A stretch of 64,000 nt of DNA, taken from positions 1,984,001-2,048,000 of the forward strand of contig NZ_AP024545.1 of NCBI RefSeq assembly GCF_018406605.1, in the 5' to 3' direction. Shown here piece by piece: positions 1-11,895 of this stretch (the stretch's first letter is position 1; each line of letters opens with the position of its first letter). This DNA comes from Noviluteimonas caseinilytica (GTDB lineage: Bacteria > Pseudomonadota > Gammaproteobacteria > Xanthomonadales > Xanthomonadaceae). Position numbers and translations under genes: made by a program. Under the pieces are notes generated by a model that made no database searches, was not told the DNA's origin, and worked only from the letters and a program-made list of their open reading frames with translations.

Positions 1-807
1 CACAGCTTGCGTGGCCGCATCGCTGTGCGCGATCGCGTGGATCAGCGGCAGCGTCGCCTTGCCTTCGGCCAGGTCGTCGCCGAGGTTCTTGCCCAGCGTG
101 TCGGCATCGGACGCGTAGTCCAGCACGTCGTCCGCGATCTGGAACGCATAGCCCAGCTGCATGCCGTACGCGTGCATCGCATCGCACGTTGCGGCATCCG
201 CACCGGCCAGCATCGCACCCAGGCGCGTCGCGGCGGCGAACAACACCGCGGTCTTGCGTTCGATCACGCGCAGGTACGCCGCTTCGTCGGTGTCGGGATT
301 GCGCACGTGCAGCAGCTGCAGCACTTCGCCTTCGGCGATCTGGTTGGTCGTGTCGGCGAGCAGTTGCATCACCGGCATGCGATCCAGTTCCACCATCAGC
401 TGGAAGCTGCGCGAGTACAGAAAGTCGCCGACCAGCACGCTGGCCGCGTTGCCCCACACCGCGTTGGCGGTGCGGCGGCCGCGGCGCAGGTCGGATTCGT
501 CCACCACGTCGTCGTGCAGCAGCGTCGCGGTGTGGATGAACTCCACCACGGCCGCCAGCTGGTGCGCGTCCGGTCCGCGATGCCCCAGCGCGCGCGCCGC
601 CAGCAGCAGCAACATCGGCCGCAGCCGCTTGCCGCCCGCGCCCACGATGTATTCGCCGACCTGGTTGATCAGCACCACGTCGGACGCCAGCCGGCGCCGG
701 ATCAGCGCATCCACCGCCGCCATGTCCTCGCGCGCGAGCGCCTGGATGGCCGGGAGGTCGGGCAGGGCGCGCGCGGACTGGGGACTTGCGGGGTCAGGGA
801 CGGACAA
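1..807 (-). CDS. ispB: Octaprenyl diphosphate synthase, 3' end outside window
   Basis: Trans-polyprenyl diphosphate synthase that condenses isopentenyl diphosphate onto farnesyl diphosphate to make the ubiquinone side chain. The visible 269 residues contain GGKRLRP, the first aspartate-rich motif (LLHDDVVDE) and the second region (QIADDVLDY followed by GDDLAEGK), all in the order of the IspB/all-trans E-isoprenyl synthase family. The frame is still open at position 1, so roughly the last 60 residues are missing. I chose the TTG at 807 because it lies about 26 nt after a likely transcription start and gives an E. coli IspB-like N-terminus. The first in-frame ATG (723) would fall inside the conserved AQDMA-like segment. 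The gene is divergent from the gcvP riboswitch. Family assignment is firm, the start is less so. Confidence 0.93.
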   Translation of the reverse strand, partial: MSVPDPASPQSARALPDLPAIQALAREDMAAVDALIRRRLASDVVLINQVGEYIVGAGGKRLRPMLLLLAARALGHRGPDAHQLAAVVEFIHTATLLHDDVVDESDLRRGRRTANAVWGNAASVLVGDFLYSRSFQLMVELDRMPVMQLLADTTNQIAEGEVLQLLHVRNPDTDEAAYLRVIERKTAVLFAAATRLGAMLAGADAATCDAMHAYGMQLGYAFQIADDVLDYASDADTLGKNLGDDLAEGKATLPLIHAIAHSDAATQAV

Positions 808-839
808 GGGAACGACCGGTCGGGACTGATGAGGCGGCA

Positions 840-845
840 ATTATA
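840..845 (-). promoter_or_regulatory. Candidate -10 box of ispB promoter
   Basis: The minus strand reads a perfect TATAAT here, which stands out in such GC-rich DNA. It would place transcription start near 833, about 26 nt before the chosen TTG start. No good -35 hexamer is visible at 17 nt spacing, so this is a candidate only. Confidence 0.45.
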
Positions 846-913
846 GGGGGCCGTCGTTCCGCGTTTGCCCGCCGGGGCGGCCCATGCGACCATGCGCGCG
901 CTTCCGCAGCATT

Positions 914-1134
914 GCCGCGTGGGAGAGACCGGTTCGCCGGCGCCGAAGGAGCAACCGCCCCGGAAACTCTCAGGCAAAAGGACCTCGCGGCAAACACAAT
1001 CTGAAAAGTGACCGTCGGTTCTTCGCGCGTCGCGCCCCGGGATCCTCCCCCTCCGGTGCCTGACACCCCTGTACGCGAATCCGTTTCGGCCCGCCGAAGG
1101 AGTAACGCTCTCAGGCGAATCGACAGATGGGGCG
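914..1134 (+). ncRNA. Tandem glycine riboswitch controlling gcvP
   Basis: The first aptamer (914-991) has all canonical elements: P1 strands gccgcg and cgcggc, the GGGAGAG junction, a UUCG-capped P2, GCCGAAGGAGCAA and ACTCTCAGGCAAAAGGAC. A second aptamer (about 1064-1134) has GCCGAAGGAGTAA, GCTCTCAGGC and ACAGATGGGG, the last pairing with CCCCTGT at 1066-1072. At the position where GGAGAG is expected the second aptamer reads GTACGCG. The two units are separated by about 72 nt, longer than the usual short linker. Glycine riboswitches typically turn on glycine-cleavage genes, and gcvP follows 25 nt downstream. The ATG at 1127 lies inside the second P1 and is not a start. Confidence 0.9.
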
Positions 1135-1159
1135 CTCCTCTCACTCCGGGCGCGCCTGC

Positions 1160-4015
<2,856 letters not shown>

Positions 4016-4159
4016 CGATCCGGCCTGGCGTTGCTGCACTGCGCAACGCAAGGCCCGTTACAGCACCGTTGCTCGGCCGAACCCAACCGCCGGTCCGCTC
4101 CGGGCCGGGATTGCACGAACGTACACGGCCCTTACGGGGCCGTCTGTACGATCCGGGGC

Positions 4160-4480
4160 ATGGAGACCGCTGCCCTCGAAGTGCGCCGCCATGAACGCCA
4201 CAACGTGCTCTGCGCGGTGACCGTCGCGCGGGACGGACAGGCCCATGAAGGCTACATCCTTGACCTGTCCGTGGGCGGCGCGCGCGTGGATCTCGACGGC
4301 GGCTGGACCCCGGTGCGCGGCGCGATGCTGCGCATGTGCTTCGACGTCCCCGACAGCGAAGCGATCGCGCTCGATACGCAAGTGGCGTGGTTCGCCACCA
4401 ACCACATCGGTTTGCGTTTCGCCCCGCAGCAGGACGATGCGATCGCCCGCCTGCTCGATGCCGCGGGCGCCGTGCACTGA
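4160..4480 (+). CDS. PilZ domain c-di-GMP-binding protein
   Basis: Single-domain PilZ protein of 106 aa. The RxxxR motif (R9-R10-H-E-R13) and the D35-L-S37-V-G-G40 motif, both needed for cyclic di-GMP binding, are intact, so it should be a ligand-binding PilZ and not a degenerate adaptor. ATG 4160 (METAALEV) places the RRHER motif right at the N-terminus, as expected; earlier in-frame starts add only low-complexity sequence. It follows gcvP by 144 nt and precedes an orphan response regulator and a giant autotransporter. A role in surface behaviour is an inference from that neighbourhood. Confidence 0.85.
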   Translation: METAALEVRRHERHNVLCAVTVARDGQAHEGYILDLSVGGARVDLDGGWTPVRGAMLRMCFDVPDSEAIALDTQVAWFATNHIGLRFAPQQDDAIARLLDAAGAVH

Positions 4481-4485
4481 TCGCC

Positions 4486-4511
4486 GGCCGCATGCGCGGC
4501 CCTGCGTTTTT
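4486..4511 (+). terminator. Likely intrinsic terminator after PilZ gene
   Basis: GGCCGC (4486-4491), loop ATGC, GCGGCC (4496-4501), then CTGCG and five T. The stem is short but followed by a T run 6 nt after the PilZ stop codon. Confidence 0.5.
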
Positions 4512-4624
4512 CCCCGTGTCGCCCTGACGAATCTGCGTTGATCGCGGCACGAATGTTCTTGCCGTGGAAAAACGCGGCTTCGGACGGTTCCGACCGCACG
4601 CGCGTTCCCATCTAATTCCGCACC

Positions 4625-4644
4625 GGCGAACGTTCGCGTTCGCC
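4625..4644 (+). other. Perfect UUCG-capped hairpin in leader of response regulator
   Basis: GGCGAACG TTCG CGTTCGCC is a perfect 8-bp stem with a UUCG tetraloop, lying 127 nt upstream of the response-regulator start in an otherwise featureless 259-nt spacer. No T tract follows, so a 5' leader structure or processing element is more likely than a terminator. Confidence 0.4.
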
Positions 4645-4770
4645 GCAACCGGCGTCGTCGCAGTCCTGGTGCGCGACGCGTCGCCGGAAACCACACGACA
4701 TTTGCCCCCTGGTGCAATGGACCGACGCGCGTCGATCGGTTCGCATGCATCCTCCCGACAAGGACCTTCC

Positions 4771-5391
4771 ATGTACAAAGTGATCATCGTCGACGACCAC
4801 CCGATGGTCGCCGCGTCGCTGCGCAGCCTGCTCGACTCGCATGACCAGTTCGAAGTCGTCGCGGTCCACGACAACGGCGGCGCCGCCCTGGCCGCCGCAC
4901 GCAACCTCTCCCCCGACCTGCTGGTGATCGACCTTGGCGTGCCCGTGCTGGGCGGCGTGGAAGTCATCTCGCGCCTGCGCGCCGGCGGTGCGCAATTCGG
5001 GATCCTGGTGATCTCCGGCGGCGAGGCGCACGAAAGCGGCCTGCGCGCACTGCGTGCCGGCGCCAACGGCTTCGTGCACAAGACCGACGCGCTCAACGAA
5101 GTGGTGATGGCAGCGCTGGTGGTCGCGCGCGGCAAGTCCTACTTCAACCAGGAACTGCTGGCGCTTGCGGGCGACAGCAATTCCGACGGCAAGCCGGTGA
5201 GCCGCCTGACCGAACGCGAGTTCGAAGTGTTCCGGTGCCTGGTGGCCGGGCAGTCCAACCGCGAGATCGGCGACCACATGCGCCTGAGCAACAAGACGGT
5301 CAGCGCGTACAAGATGAAGATCCTGCGCAAGCTGGGCGCGCGCAACATCCGCGATCTCATCGAACTCGCCCGCGAAACGCAAACGATCTGA
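4771..5391 (+). CDS. Orphan NarL/LuxR-family response regulator
   Basis: A 206-aa two-domain regulator. The receiver (about 1-120) has the acidic pair D8/D9, phospho-acceptor D54, S82 and K104. The C-terminal HTH_LuxR domain (about 140-200) has LTEREFEVFRCLVAGQSN and the recognition helix region LSNKTVSAYKMKILRKL. ATG 4771 is preceded by AAGGACC; a longer in-frame extension upstream (from 4564) is not protein-like. No histidine kinase is adjacent. The gene lies 183 nt upstream of, and in the same direction as, a 1.85-kilo-residue autotransporter, which makes that gene a plausible but unproven target. Confidence 0.92.
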   Translation: MYKVIIVDDHPMVAASLRSLLDSHDQFEVVAVHDNGGAALAAARNLSPDLLVIDLGVPVLGGVEVISRLRAGGAQFGILVISGGEAHESGLRALRAGANGFVHKTDALNEVVMAALVVARGKSYFNQELLALAGDSNSDGKPVSRLTEREFEVFRCLVAGQSNREIGDHMRLSNKTVSAYKMKILRKLGARNIRDLIELARETQTI

Positions 5392-5574
5392 CGACGCGCG
5401 CGAAAGCGCGCAGCCCGGGCGGGACGCCGCCCACCGATGCATGCACGTGCCAAGGCGCGTGCAATCGCTGCATTTCCCCCTTCCTTCGAATGACGCCTCC
5501 CGGCAAGCGCCGATCGCATGGCGTGGCGCGGCGCGATTCCCAAGCTGTGTGGTTCCTCCCCCGGAACCCACGCC

Positions 5575-8500
5575 ATGGACCCTTGCACCCGCATCGCCTG
5601 GAGCGCGCCGCTCCTCGCACTCGCCGGCACCGCGCACGCGGTCGATCTCGATTTCGACGGCAATGGCGCCGCCGCCGGCACGCCCGGCACCGGTACGTGG
5701 AATACGACGCTCGCCCACTGGCATGACGGCGGCGCGTTGCGCGCGTGGGACAACGGCGCGTTCGACACCGCCGTATTCGCCGTGCCAGGCACGATCACGC
5801 TCGGATCCGACGTCGTTGCAGGCGGATTGCGCTTCACGGGCACCGGCAACTACACGCTCGGCGGCACCGGGTTGCTCACGATGGCGGGGAGTCGCGACGT
5901 CGTGCTGTCCGATGGCGCGCACGTCACCGCGAGCGGTCCGCTCACCGGCGGGTTCCACCTCCGCGGTGCATCAGCGAATGCGACCATCAGCTTTACCGTC
6001 TCGGGCAACAACGCGGGCATCGGCGCAGGCGTCGTCCGCGTGGGCGATGGCGCGCGGCTCGTGCTCTCGCACGTCAACGCACTCGGCAGTGATCGCGGCG
6101 CCGCCAACCTGGTCCTCGACGACGGCGCGGACCTGCGCTTCGGCACCAACGCAATCTACGCGAACCACTACACGCTGACCGGCGGCAGGGTGCGCTTCGG
6201 TGCGAACAGCGCCGGCACGTTCACCGGATCGCCGGTCCTCACCGCAGCGACGACGATCGAATGGATCTTCGGTTCGCAAACCTGGTCCGGCGCGCTCGCC
6301 GACACCGGCGCGCACGCGTTGTCGCTCGACGTGCGCGCGAACGAAGGTTTCGGGCCCACGTTGTCCGGCGCCAACACCTACAGCGGCGCTACGACGCTGA
6401 CGTCGGGCACCCTCGGGATCGCGAACGCTGGCGCGCTGTCGTCGAACAGCGCGCTGGTCTTCAATGGTGCGAATCCCGACAGCCTGCCGGCGCTCGCCTT
6501 CCGACACGGCGGCACGTTCGCGCGCGACCTCGGCACCGGGGCAGGGCAGGTGCACTGGACCGGGAGCGGCGGGTTCCGCGCATTCGGCAGCACCATCACC
6601 GTGACGCTGCAGGGCAACGCGCCGCTGGCGTGGGGGCGCGACGGCTTCGTGCAGGACGGCGCGTCGCTGCTGATCGGTCCGGGCGTCACCTTCACCAACG
6701 CGATCGACCTGGGCGATGCGCAACGCACGATCTTCGGCGGTGGCACGTTGGCGGGCGCGCTCACCGGCAACGGCGGACTGCGCGTGCGCGAAGACACGTT
6801 GACGCTGTCGACGGCGAACCACTACCTCGGCGACACGGTCATCGACGCGCGCAACGACAACGTGTTCGGCGCGTCCGTGCAACTTGGGCACGCGCACGCA
6901 TTGCCCGGCGGCATCGGCGTGACGGGTGGCACGAGCGCACTGGTGTTCGACGGCGGGACGTTGGTGCTGACGGGCGCAAGCGGCGATTTCCGCCGCGGAC
7001 TCGGCAGTGGCGCGCACCAGGTGCGTTTCAACGGCAGCGGGGCGTTCGGCGCGGCGGGCGGCGTGCGCACGGTGGACATCGGCGGTGCAGGCGACACGCT
7101 GCGCTGGAACAGCGGCGGTTTCGTGCCCGATGGCGAGACGCTCGGCTTCATCGCCACGACGAACAACGCCAGCGTCGACTTCCGCAACGGCCTGGACCTC
7201 GCCGGCGGCGAACGCCGCATCACGCTCTCCGCGCCCTCGCTGGGCGGCGGCGTGCCGGGTCGCGCGGTGCAACTGCGCGCCGTGATCGAAAACGGGAGCG
7301 TCGCGTTCTCGGGCTTCGGCGAGGCGTTCCTGGGTGCGGCGAACACCTACACCGGCCGCACGCACATCGGCACCGGCGCGGCCGATGCCACGCGCGTCGC
7401 GGTGGATCGCATCAACGATGGCGGGATCGCGAGCGCGCTGGGTGCATCGAGTCGCGATGCAGCCAACCTCGTGTTCGGCGGCGGCGGAACGTCTTTTCCC
7501 GCGCTGGTGTACCTCGGCGCGGGCGATGCGACCGATCGCGACTTCACGCTCGCCGGGAATGGCGAACTCGTCGCCAACGGCAGCGGCGCGCTGGTGTGGA
7601 ACGGTGCGCCCAGCGTGACGTCCGGATCGCGCACGCTGCGCCTGGGCGGCACGAGCCAGGCGATCAACGAATTCGCCGGCACGCTGGCCGACGGCGGTGG
7701 CCTCCTGTCGATCGTCAAGCACGGCAACGGCACGTGGCGCCTGTCGGGCACCGCCAACACGTACACGGGGCGCACGAGCATCGGCGGCAGCAGCGCGGCC
7801 AATGTCGTCGGCACCGGCGTGCTCGAAGTCATGCGACTGGGGCAGGCCAACGAAGCCGGAAGCCTCGGCATCAACGCGTCCAACAACGCATCGCAACTGC
7901 AGATCTTCAGCCGCGGCGTGCTGCGTTACGTGGGCGCGGGCGAAACGACGAACCGCAACTTCAGTTCCGCCACCGGCGACACGCCGGGCACCGGGCGATC
8001 GGAAGGCATCGCGCTCGAATCCAGTGGCACGGGTGCGTTGCGGTGGATGGGGAGCGTCAACCTCAACGCATCGGTGAATCCGTACTTCCGCCTCGGCGGG
8101 ACCAACATGGACCACAACGTGTTCGGCAGCGCGATCGCCAACACGTCGCGCAACATCGCGCTCGCGAAGGACGGCGCGGGGGTCTGGGGACTGGGTGCGG
8201 CGAACACGTACACGGGCGACACCGAACTGGCCGGCGGCGTGCTGCGGCTCGATCATGCAGCGGCGCTCGCAGGTGGCTTGGGAGAGGTCGACGCCGCAGG
8301 CACCGGCATTCGCTTCGATGGCGGCGTGCTGGGGCTCACCGCGGCGTCGGGCGATCTGTTCCGCGGGCTCGGCACGACGGCGGGCCGCAACAACCTCGCG
8401 TGGCTGGCGAGCGGGGACGGCGGGTTCGCGGCGTACGACGATACGCGCATCGTCGATCTCGGCGGTGGCGTTGCGTTGCGATGGGCGACGGGGGGCTTCG

Positions 8501-11130
8501 TCGGGAACGACCGACGGTTGCGCCTCTCGCACGCCACGTCCGACGCCACGCTCGACTTCCGAAACGCGATCGACCTCAACGGCGCCGTCCGCACGATCGA
8601 CGTCGCCGATGGCACGCATGCGCTGGATGCGATCGTGTCCGGCGTGCTCTCGGGCAGCGGCGCCGGTGGGCTGCGCAAGACGGGCGACGGCACGCTGCGC
8701 CTCACCGGGACCAATGACTACGCGGGGCGCACCGAGCTGCTCGGCGGAACGGTCGAAATCGCGTCGCTCGCCGCCGCCGGCCAGGCAGGCAACCTCGGCC
8801 TCGGTGCTTCCGAAGCGGACGCGCTGCTGATCGATGGCGCGACGTTGCGCTATCTCGGATCGGGCGACACCTCCGATCGCGGCTTCACGATCGGCGCGCG
8901 CGGCGCGACGCTCGATGCGTCGGGCAGCGGTGCATTCATCCTGGACGGCGCGACCAATTCCACCGGTCTCCCGTCCACGCTGACGCTCACCGGCAGCAAC
9001 ACCGACGCCAATCGCGTTGGCGGCACGCTCGACACCACGGGCACGTTGTCGCTCGTGAAATCCGGCGCAGGCCACTGGACGCTCGCCGGCGACAGCCTGC
9101 TCGCGCGCGTCCATCTCGAAGACGGCGTGCTGCAACTCGGAAACGGAGGCGCGACGGGTTCCGTCGGCAACGCCACGATCCGCAACGCGGGCACGCTGGT
9201 TTTCGATCGCAGCGACGTGTTGCATGTCGGGCGCGTCGAAGGCGACGGCGCGCTCGTGCAGCGCGGCAACGGGACCAGCGTGCTGCAGGGCGCGGGATCG
9301 CAAGCGCGCGATGTGCGGATCGAACGCGGCACGTTGCACGTCGCTGCGTCGCTCGCGACGCCGCGCATCGCGATGGGCGACGGCGCATTGCACATCGCCG
9401 GCCTCGTCGAAGCCGTGGACGGCGGCCTCACCACGCTCGTCGCCGATGCGGGCACCGCGAGTCGCGTCGTCCTCGGCGAACGCGCAACATTCCGCGTGGA
9501 CGGCCACCTGGGCGACGGCGACGACACGTTGCACATCGCAGGCGCCGCGACACTCGCCGGTGCGATCGACGGCGGCGCCGGCGACGATCGCCTCGCGTTC
9601 GCGGGCGTGACGTTTGCGGACACCGACCTCATGCGCACCCCGGGCTTCGAACGCTTGCACCTGGAAGACGCCACGCAATTGACGCTGTCCTCCGCGCTCG
9701 ATTCCACCACGCTCGATATCGACCGCACGTCGACGCTCATCGCGACCTCCAACGCGCGCATCACAGGCGACGTCGACATCGCCGGCCTCGTCCGCACCGA
9801 CGCTTCACGCCTCACCATCGAGGGCCAGTGGCGCGCACGCGAGGGCGCCACGCTCGAAGTCGCGGTTGCGCCCGGCGACGGAACGTCCGGCGGCCTCGCG
9901 ATCGCAGGCGACGTCACCGGCACGACGCACGTGCGCTTCACCTCCGACGGCACGCCCGGCAACGCGCCGCAATCGATCCGCGTGATCGACGCAGCGCGCG
10001 CGACGGACGCGGCTGCGTTCGTCGCCGACGACATCGTGCGCCTGCAGGGCAGCCCTTTCGCCTGGACGCTCGCCCATGCCCCCGACGCCCACGCATGGTT
10101 CCTCGAATCCCGCGAAGACGCGCGCGTGCTACCGGAGCTCCCGGCCTTCGCGATCGCACCGAGCGTGGCCACCGCCGCCCTCGACGACGCCCAGCGCCTG
10201 GTCTTCGACCGCCTCGCCGCCGTCCGCGGCGAAGCCCCTGCCTGCGAACGATCGGAGGACGCGCCATCCGCTCGGGACGCCTTGCGCGGCGCCTGCCGCG
10301 GCGCATGGATGGCCGCATACACGAACGAGCGCACCGTCGGCGCCAACCCCGGCATCGCGCACGCCGGCACCGGGCACGGCCTGCTCGCCGGAGTGGACCG
10401 CGACTTCCCGGCGCGCCCGGGCACCGTGTTCCGCGCGGGGTTCGTCGGCGGCGTGCTGCGCGGCCACCACCACACCACGGGCGAAGCCTCGACCGAACGC
10501 GCCATCGCCGGCACCGCGCGCCTGCGCACCACGACGCCGCTGCTCGGCGCCTACGCCAGCCGCGCCTGGTCCGACGGCCGCTTCCTCGACGCCACGCTCG
10601 CGGCGCACCGGCCGCGCACGCACGTGCACACCGACGACGGCCACGCCGACACCGTCCTCGGCAACGGGCTCGCGCTGCGCGTGCAGGGCGGCCAGCGCCG
10701 GCACGCGGGCGCGTGGGTGTTCGAACCGCAGGTCGAACTCGGCCTGTCCGCGCAGCATTGGCGCGATCGCTACGACGCCGGCGGCCGCGACGTGCTGATG
10801 ACCGACGACGTCCTCGGCGCCATGCGCATCGCCCTGCGGACCGAGCGGCCGTTCGAAGCGCGCGGCGGCCGGCCGGTGCGCCCGTGGGCCAGCCTCGCGC
10901 TGGCCGACACCGCGGGCGAATCGCGCGAACCGCTGCAGGTGCGCGCGCCCGATGGCGACTTCGCGCTGCCGGGCCCCGCGGCGGGCCTGCGCGCGGCCTT
11001 CGACATCGGCCTCGAGGCGACCTTCGCCCCCGGCCTGCAGGGCTTCGCCTCGCTGTCGTTCGTCGAAGCGCTCGCGGGCACGGACGCCGCGCAGCGACAG
11101 GCCACGGCCGGGGTGCGCTGGCGCTGGTGA
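5575..11130 (+). CDS. Type Va autotransporter, PATR-repeat passenger (AT1)
   Basis: A 1851-aa secreted adhesin-type protein. A short signal peptide (1-22, ending GTAHA) precedes a long beta-helical passenger rich in G, T, N and A. Autotransporter-associated beta-strand repeats of the form ANTYTGRT...GTGxLxL occur about six times between residues 250 and 1080. Near residue 1310-1350 there is one RTX-like cluster (GDGDDTL, GGAGDDRL). A C-terminal autotransporter beta-domain spans about 1575-1851 and ends in an aromatic residue (RWRW), as Bam substrates do. The only cysteines of the mature chain, C1557 and C1574, sit just before the barrel. ATG 5575 gives a proper signal peptide; starts upstream do not. 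No protease or lipase motif was seen in the passenger, so adhesion or aggregation is inferred. Confidence 0.9.
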   Translation: MDPCTRIAWSAPLLALAGTAHAVDLDFDGNGAAAGTPGTGTWNTTLAHWHDGGALRAWDNGAFDTAVFAVPGTITLGSDVVAGGLRFTGTGNYTLGGTGLLTMAGSRDVVLSDGAHVTASGPLTGGFHLRGASANATISFTVSGNNAGIGAGVVRVGDGARLVLSHVNALGSDRGAANLVLDDGADLRFGTNAIYANHYTLTGGRVRFGANSAGTFTGSPVLTAATTIEWIFGSQTWSGALADTGAHALSLDVRANEGFGPTLSGANTYSGATTLTSGTLGIANAGALSSNSALVFNGANPDSLPALAFRHGGTFARDLGTGAGQVHWTGSGGFRAFGSTITVTLQGNAPLAWGRDGFVQDGASLLIGPGVTFTNAIDLGDAQRTIFGGGTLAGALTGNGGLRVREDTLTLSTANHYLGDTVIDARNDNVFGASVQLGHAHALPGGIGVTGGTSALVFDGGTLVLTGASGDFRRGLGSGAHQVRFNGSGAFGAAGGVRTVDIGGAGDTLRWNSGGFVPDGETLGFIATTNNASVDFRNGLDLAGGERRITLSAPSLGGGVPGRAVQLRAVIENGSVAFSGFGEAFLGAANTYTGRTHIGTGAADATRVAVDRINDGGIASALGASSRDAANLVFGGGGTSFPALVYLGAGDATDRDFTLAGNGELVANGSGALVWNGAPSVTSGSRTLRLGGTSQAINEFAGTLADGGGLLSIVKHGNGTWRLSGTANTYTGRTSIGGSSAANVVGTGVLEVMRLGQANEAGSLGINASNNASQLQIFSRGVLRYVGAGETTNRNFSSATGDTPGTGRSEGIALESSGTGALRWMGSVNLNASVNPYFRLGGTNMDHNVFGSAIANTSRNIALAKDGAGVWGLGAANTYTGDTELAGGVLRLDHAAALAGGLGEVDAAGTGIRFDGGVLGLTAASGDLFRGLGTTAGRNNLAWLASGDGGFAAYDDTRIVDLGGGVALRWATGGFVGNDRRLRLSHATSDATLDFRNAIDLNGAVRTIDVADGTHALDAIVSGVLSGSGAGGLRKTGDGTLRLTGTNDYAGRTELLGGTVEIASLAAAGQAGNLGLGASEADALLIDGATLRYLGSGDTSDRGFTIGARGATLDASGSGAFILDGATNSTGLPSTLTLTGSNTDANRVGGTLDTTGTLSLVKSGAGHWTLAGDSLLARVHLEDGVLQLGNGGATGSVGNATIRNAGTLVFDRSDVLHVGRVEGDGALVQRGNGTSVLQGAGSQARDVRIERGTLHVAASLATPRIAMGDGALHIAGLVEAVDGGLTTLVADAGTASRVVLGERATFRVDGHLGDGDDTLHIAGAATLAGAIDGGAGDDRLAFAGVTFADTDLMRTPGFERLHLEDATQLTLSSALDSTTLDIDRTSTLIATSNARITGDVDIAGLVRTDASRLTIEGQWRAREGATLEVAVAPGDGTSGGLAIAGDVTGTTHVRFTSDGTPGNAPQSIRVIDAARATDAAAFVADDIVRLQGSPFAWTLAHAPDAHAWFLESREDARVLPELPAFAIAPSVATAALDDAQRLVFDRLAAVRGEAPACERSEDAPSARDALRGACRGAWMAAYTNERTVGANPGIAHAGTGHGLLAGVDRDFPARPGTVFRAGFVGGVLRGHHHTTGEASTERAIAGTARLRTTTPLLGAYASRAWSDGRFLDATLAAHRPRTHVHTDDGHADTVLGNGLALRVQGGQRRHAGAWVFEPQVELGLSAQHWRDRYDAGGRDVLMTDDVLGAMRIALRTERPFEARGGRPVRPWASLALADTAGESREPLQVRAPDGDFALPGPAAGLRAAFDIGLEATFAPGLQGFASLSFVEALAGTDAAQRQATAGVRWRW

Positions 11131-11271
11131 GGGGCGGGGCGGGGTGCAACGGATGTGCCGTTTCGCCGAACCCGTCGGCAGGCGGAACGGTGGGCCGCTG
11201 GTAACATGTGCCGCCTGGCCCGCCCGTCCCGCGACGGTCGCGCCCCACCCGCATTCGAGGATTCGCATCCC

Positions 11272-11781
11272 ATGGCACGTGGCATCAACAAGGTGATCCT
11301 GGTCGGCAATCTCGGCAACGATCCCGAGACCAAGTACACCCAGGGCGGCATGGCCATCACGTCGGTCAGCCTGGCCACCACGACGGTCCGCAAGGGTCGC
11401 GACGGCGGCGAGGCGACGGAAAAGACCGAGTGGCACCGCGTGAAGTTCTTCGGGAAGCTCGGCGAGATCGCCGGCGAATACCTGCGCAAGGGTTCGCAGG
11501 TGTACGTCGAAGGCCGCATCAGCTACGACGAGTTCACCGGCCAGGACGGCGTCAAGAAATTCTTCACGGACATCATCGCCGACGAAATGCAGATGCTCGG
11601 CGGCCGCGGTGAAGGCGGCGGCGGTGGCGGTGCGCGCGCCGAACGCAGCGGCGGCGGCGATCGCCCCGCGCGCCAGGCCCCCCCGCAGCGCCAGGACGCC
11701 GGCGCACCGCGCCGCGAATCGGCCGCCCCGGCTTCGCGCGACTTCGGCGACGACTTCGCGGACGACGACATCCCGTTCTGA
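11272..11781 (+). CDS. ssb: Single-stranded DNA-binding protein
   Basis: A 169-aa SSB. The N-terminal OB fold starts ARGINKVILVGNLGNDPE and includes WHRVKFFGKLGEIAGEYL and GSQVYVEGR. It is followed by a flexible Gly/Arg/Pro-rich linker (about 112-160) and the acidic tip DDDIPF that recruits partner proteins. It protects ssDNA in replication and repair. ATG 11272 is fixed by the conserved N-terminus. It sits between the first autotransporter and the rhamnose operon, with a strong hairpin immediately downstream. Confidence 0.97.
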   Translation: MARGINKVILVGNLGNDPETKYTQGGMAITSVSLATTTVRKGRDGGEATEKTEWHRVKFFGKLGEIAGEYLRKGSQVYVEGRISYDEFTGQDGVKKFFTDIIADEMQMLGGRGEGGGGGGARAERSGGGDRPARQAPPQRQDAGAPRRESAAPASRDFGDDFADDDIPF

Positions 11782-11785
11782 TTTT

Positions 11786-11807
11786 CGCGGCGCCCCCGGG
11801 CGCCGCG
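11786..11807 (+). terminator. GC-rich hairpin after ssb
   Basis: A perfect 9-bp stem CGCGGCGCC / GGCGCCGCG with loop CCCG, 5 nt past the ssb stop. It lacks a T run, so termination is likely but not certain. Confidence 0.5.
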
Positions 11808-11895
11808 CGAGTCCGGCAACACGCATTGCCGCGCGGACGCGCGGTTTTCCATCGCCGATCAGGGGCGGCGATCACGAATGGCACTGGAGGCTGAT

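Noticed and set aside
1127..1159. ATG 1127 as gcvP start
   Set aside because: It lies in the second riboswitch aptamer P1 and adds eleven non-conserved residues.
5971..9678. 1235-codon open frame opposite AT1
   Set aside because: A shadow of the repetitive autotransporter, low complexity, without a domain or ribosome site.
11878..11895. ATG 11878 as rfbB start
   Set aside because: The ribosome site GGAGG lies downstream of it and fits the GTG at 11896.
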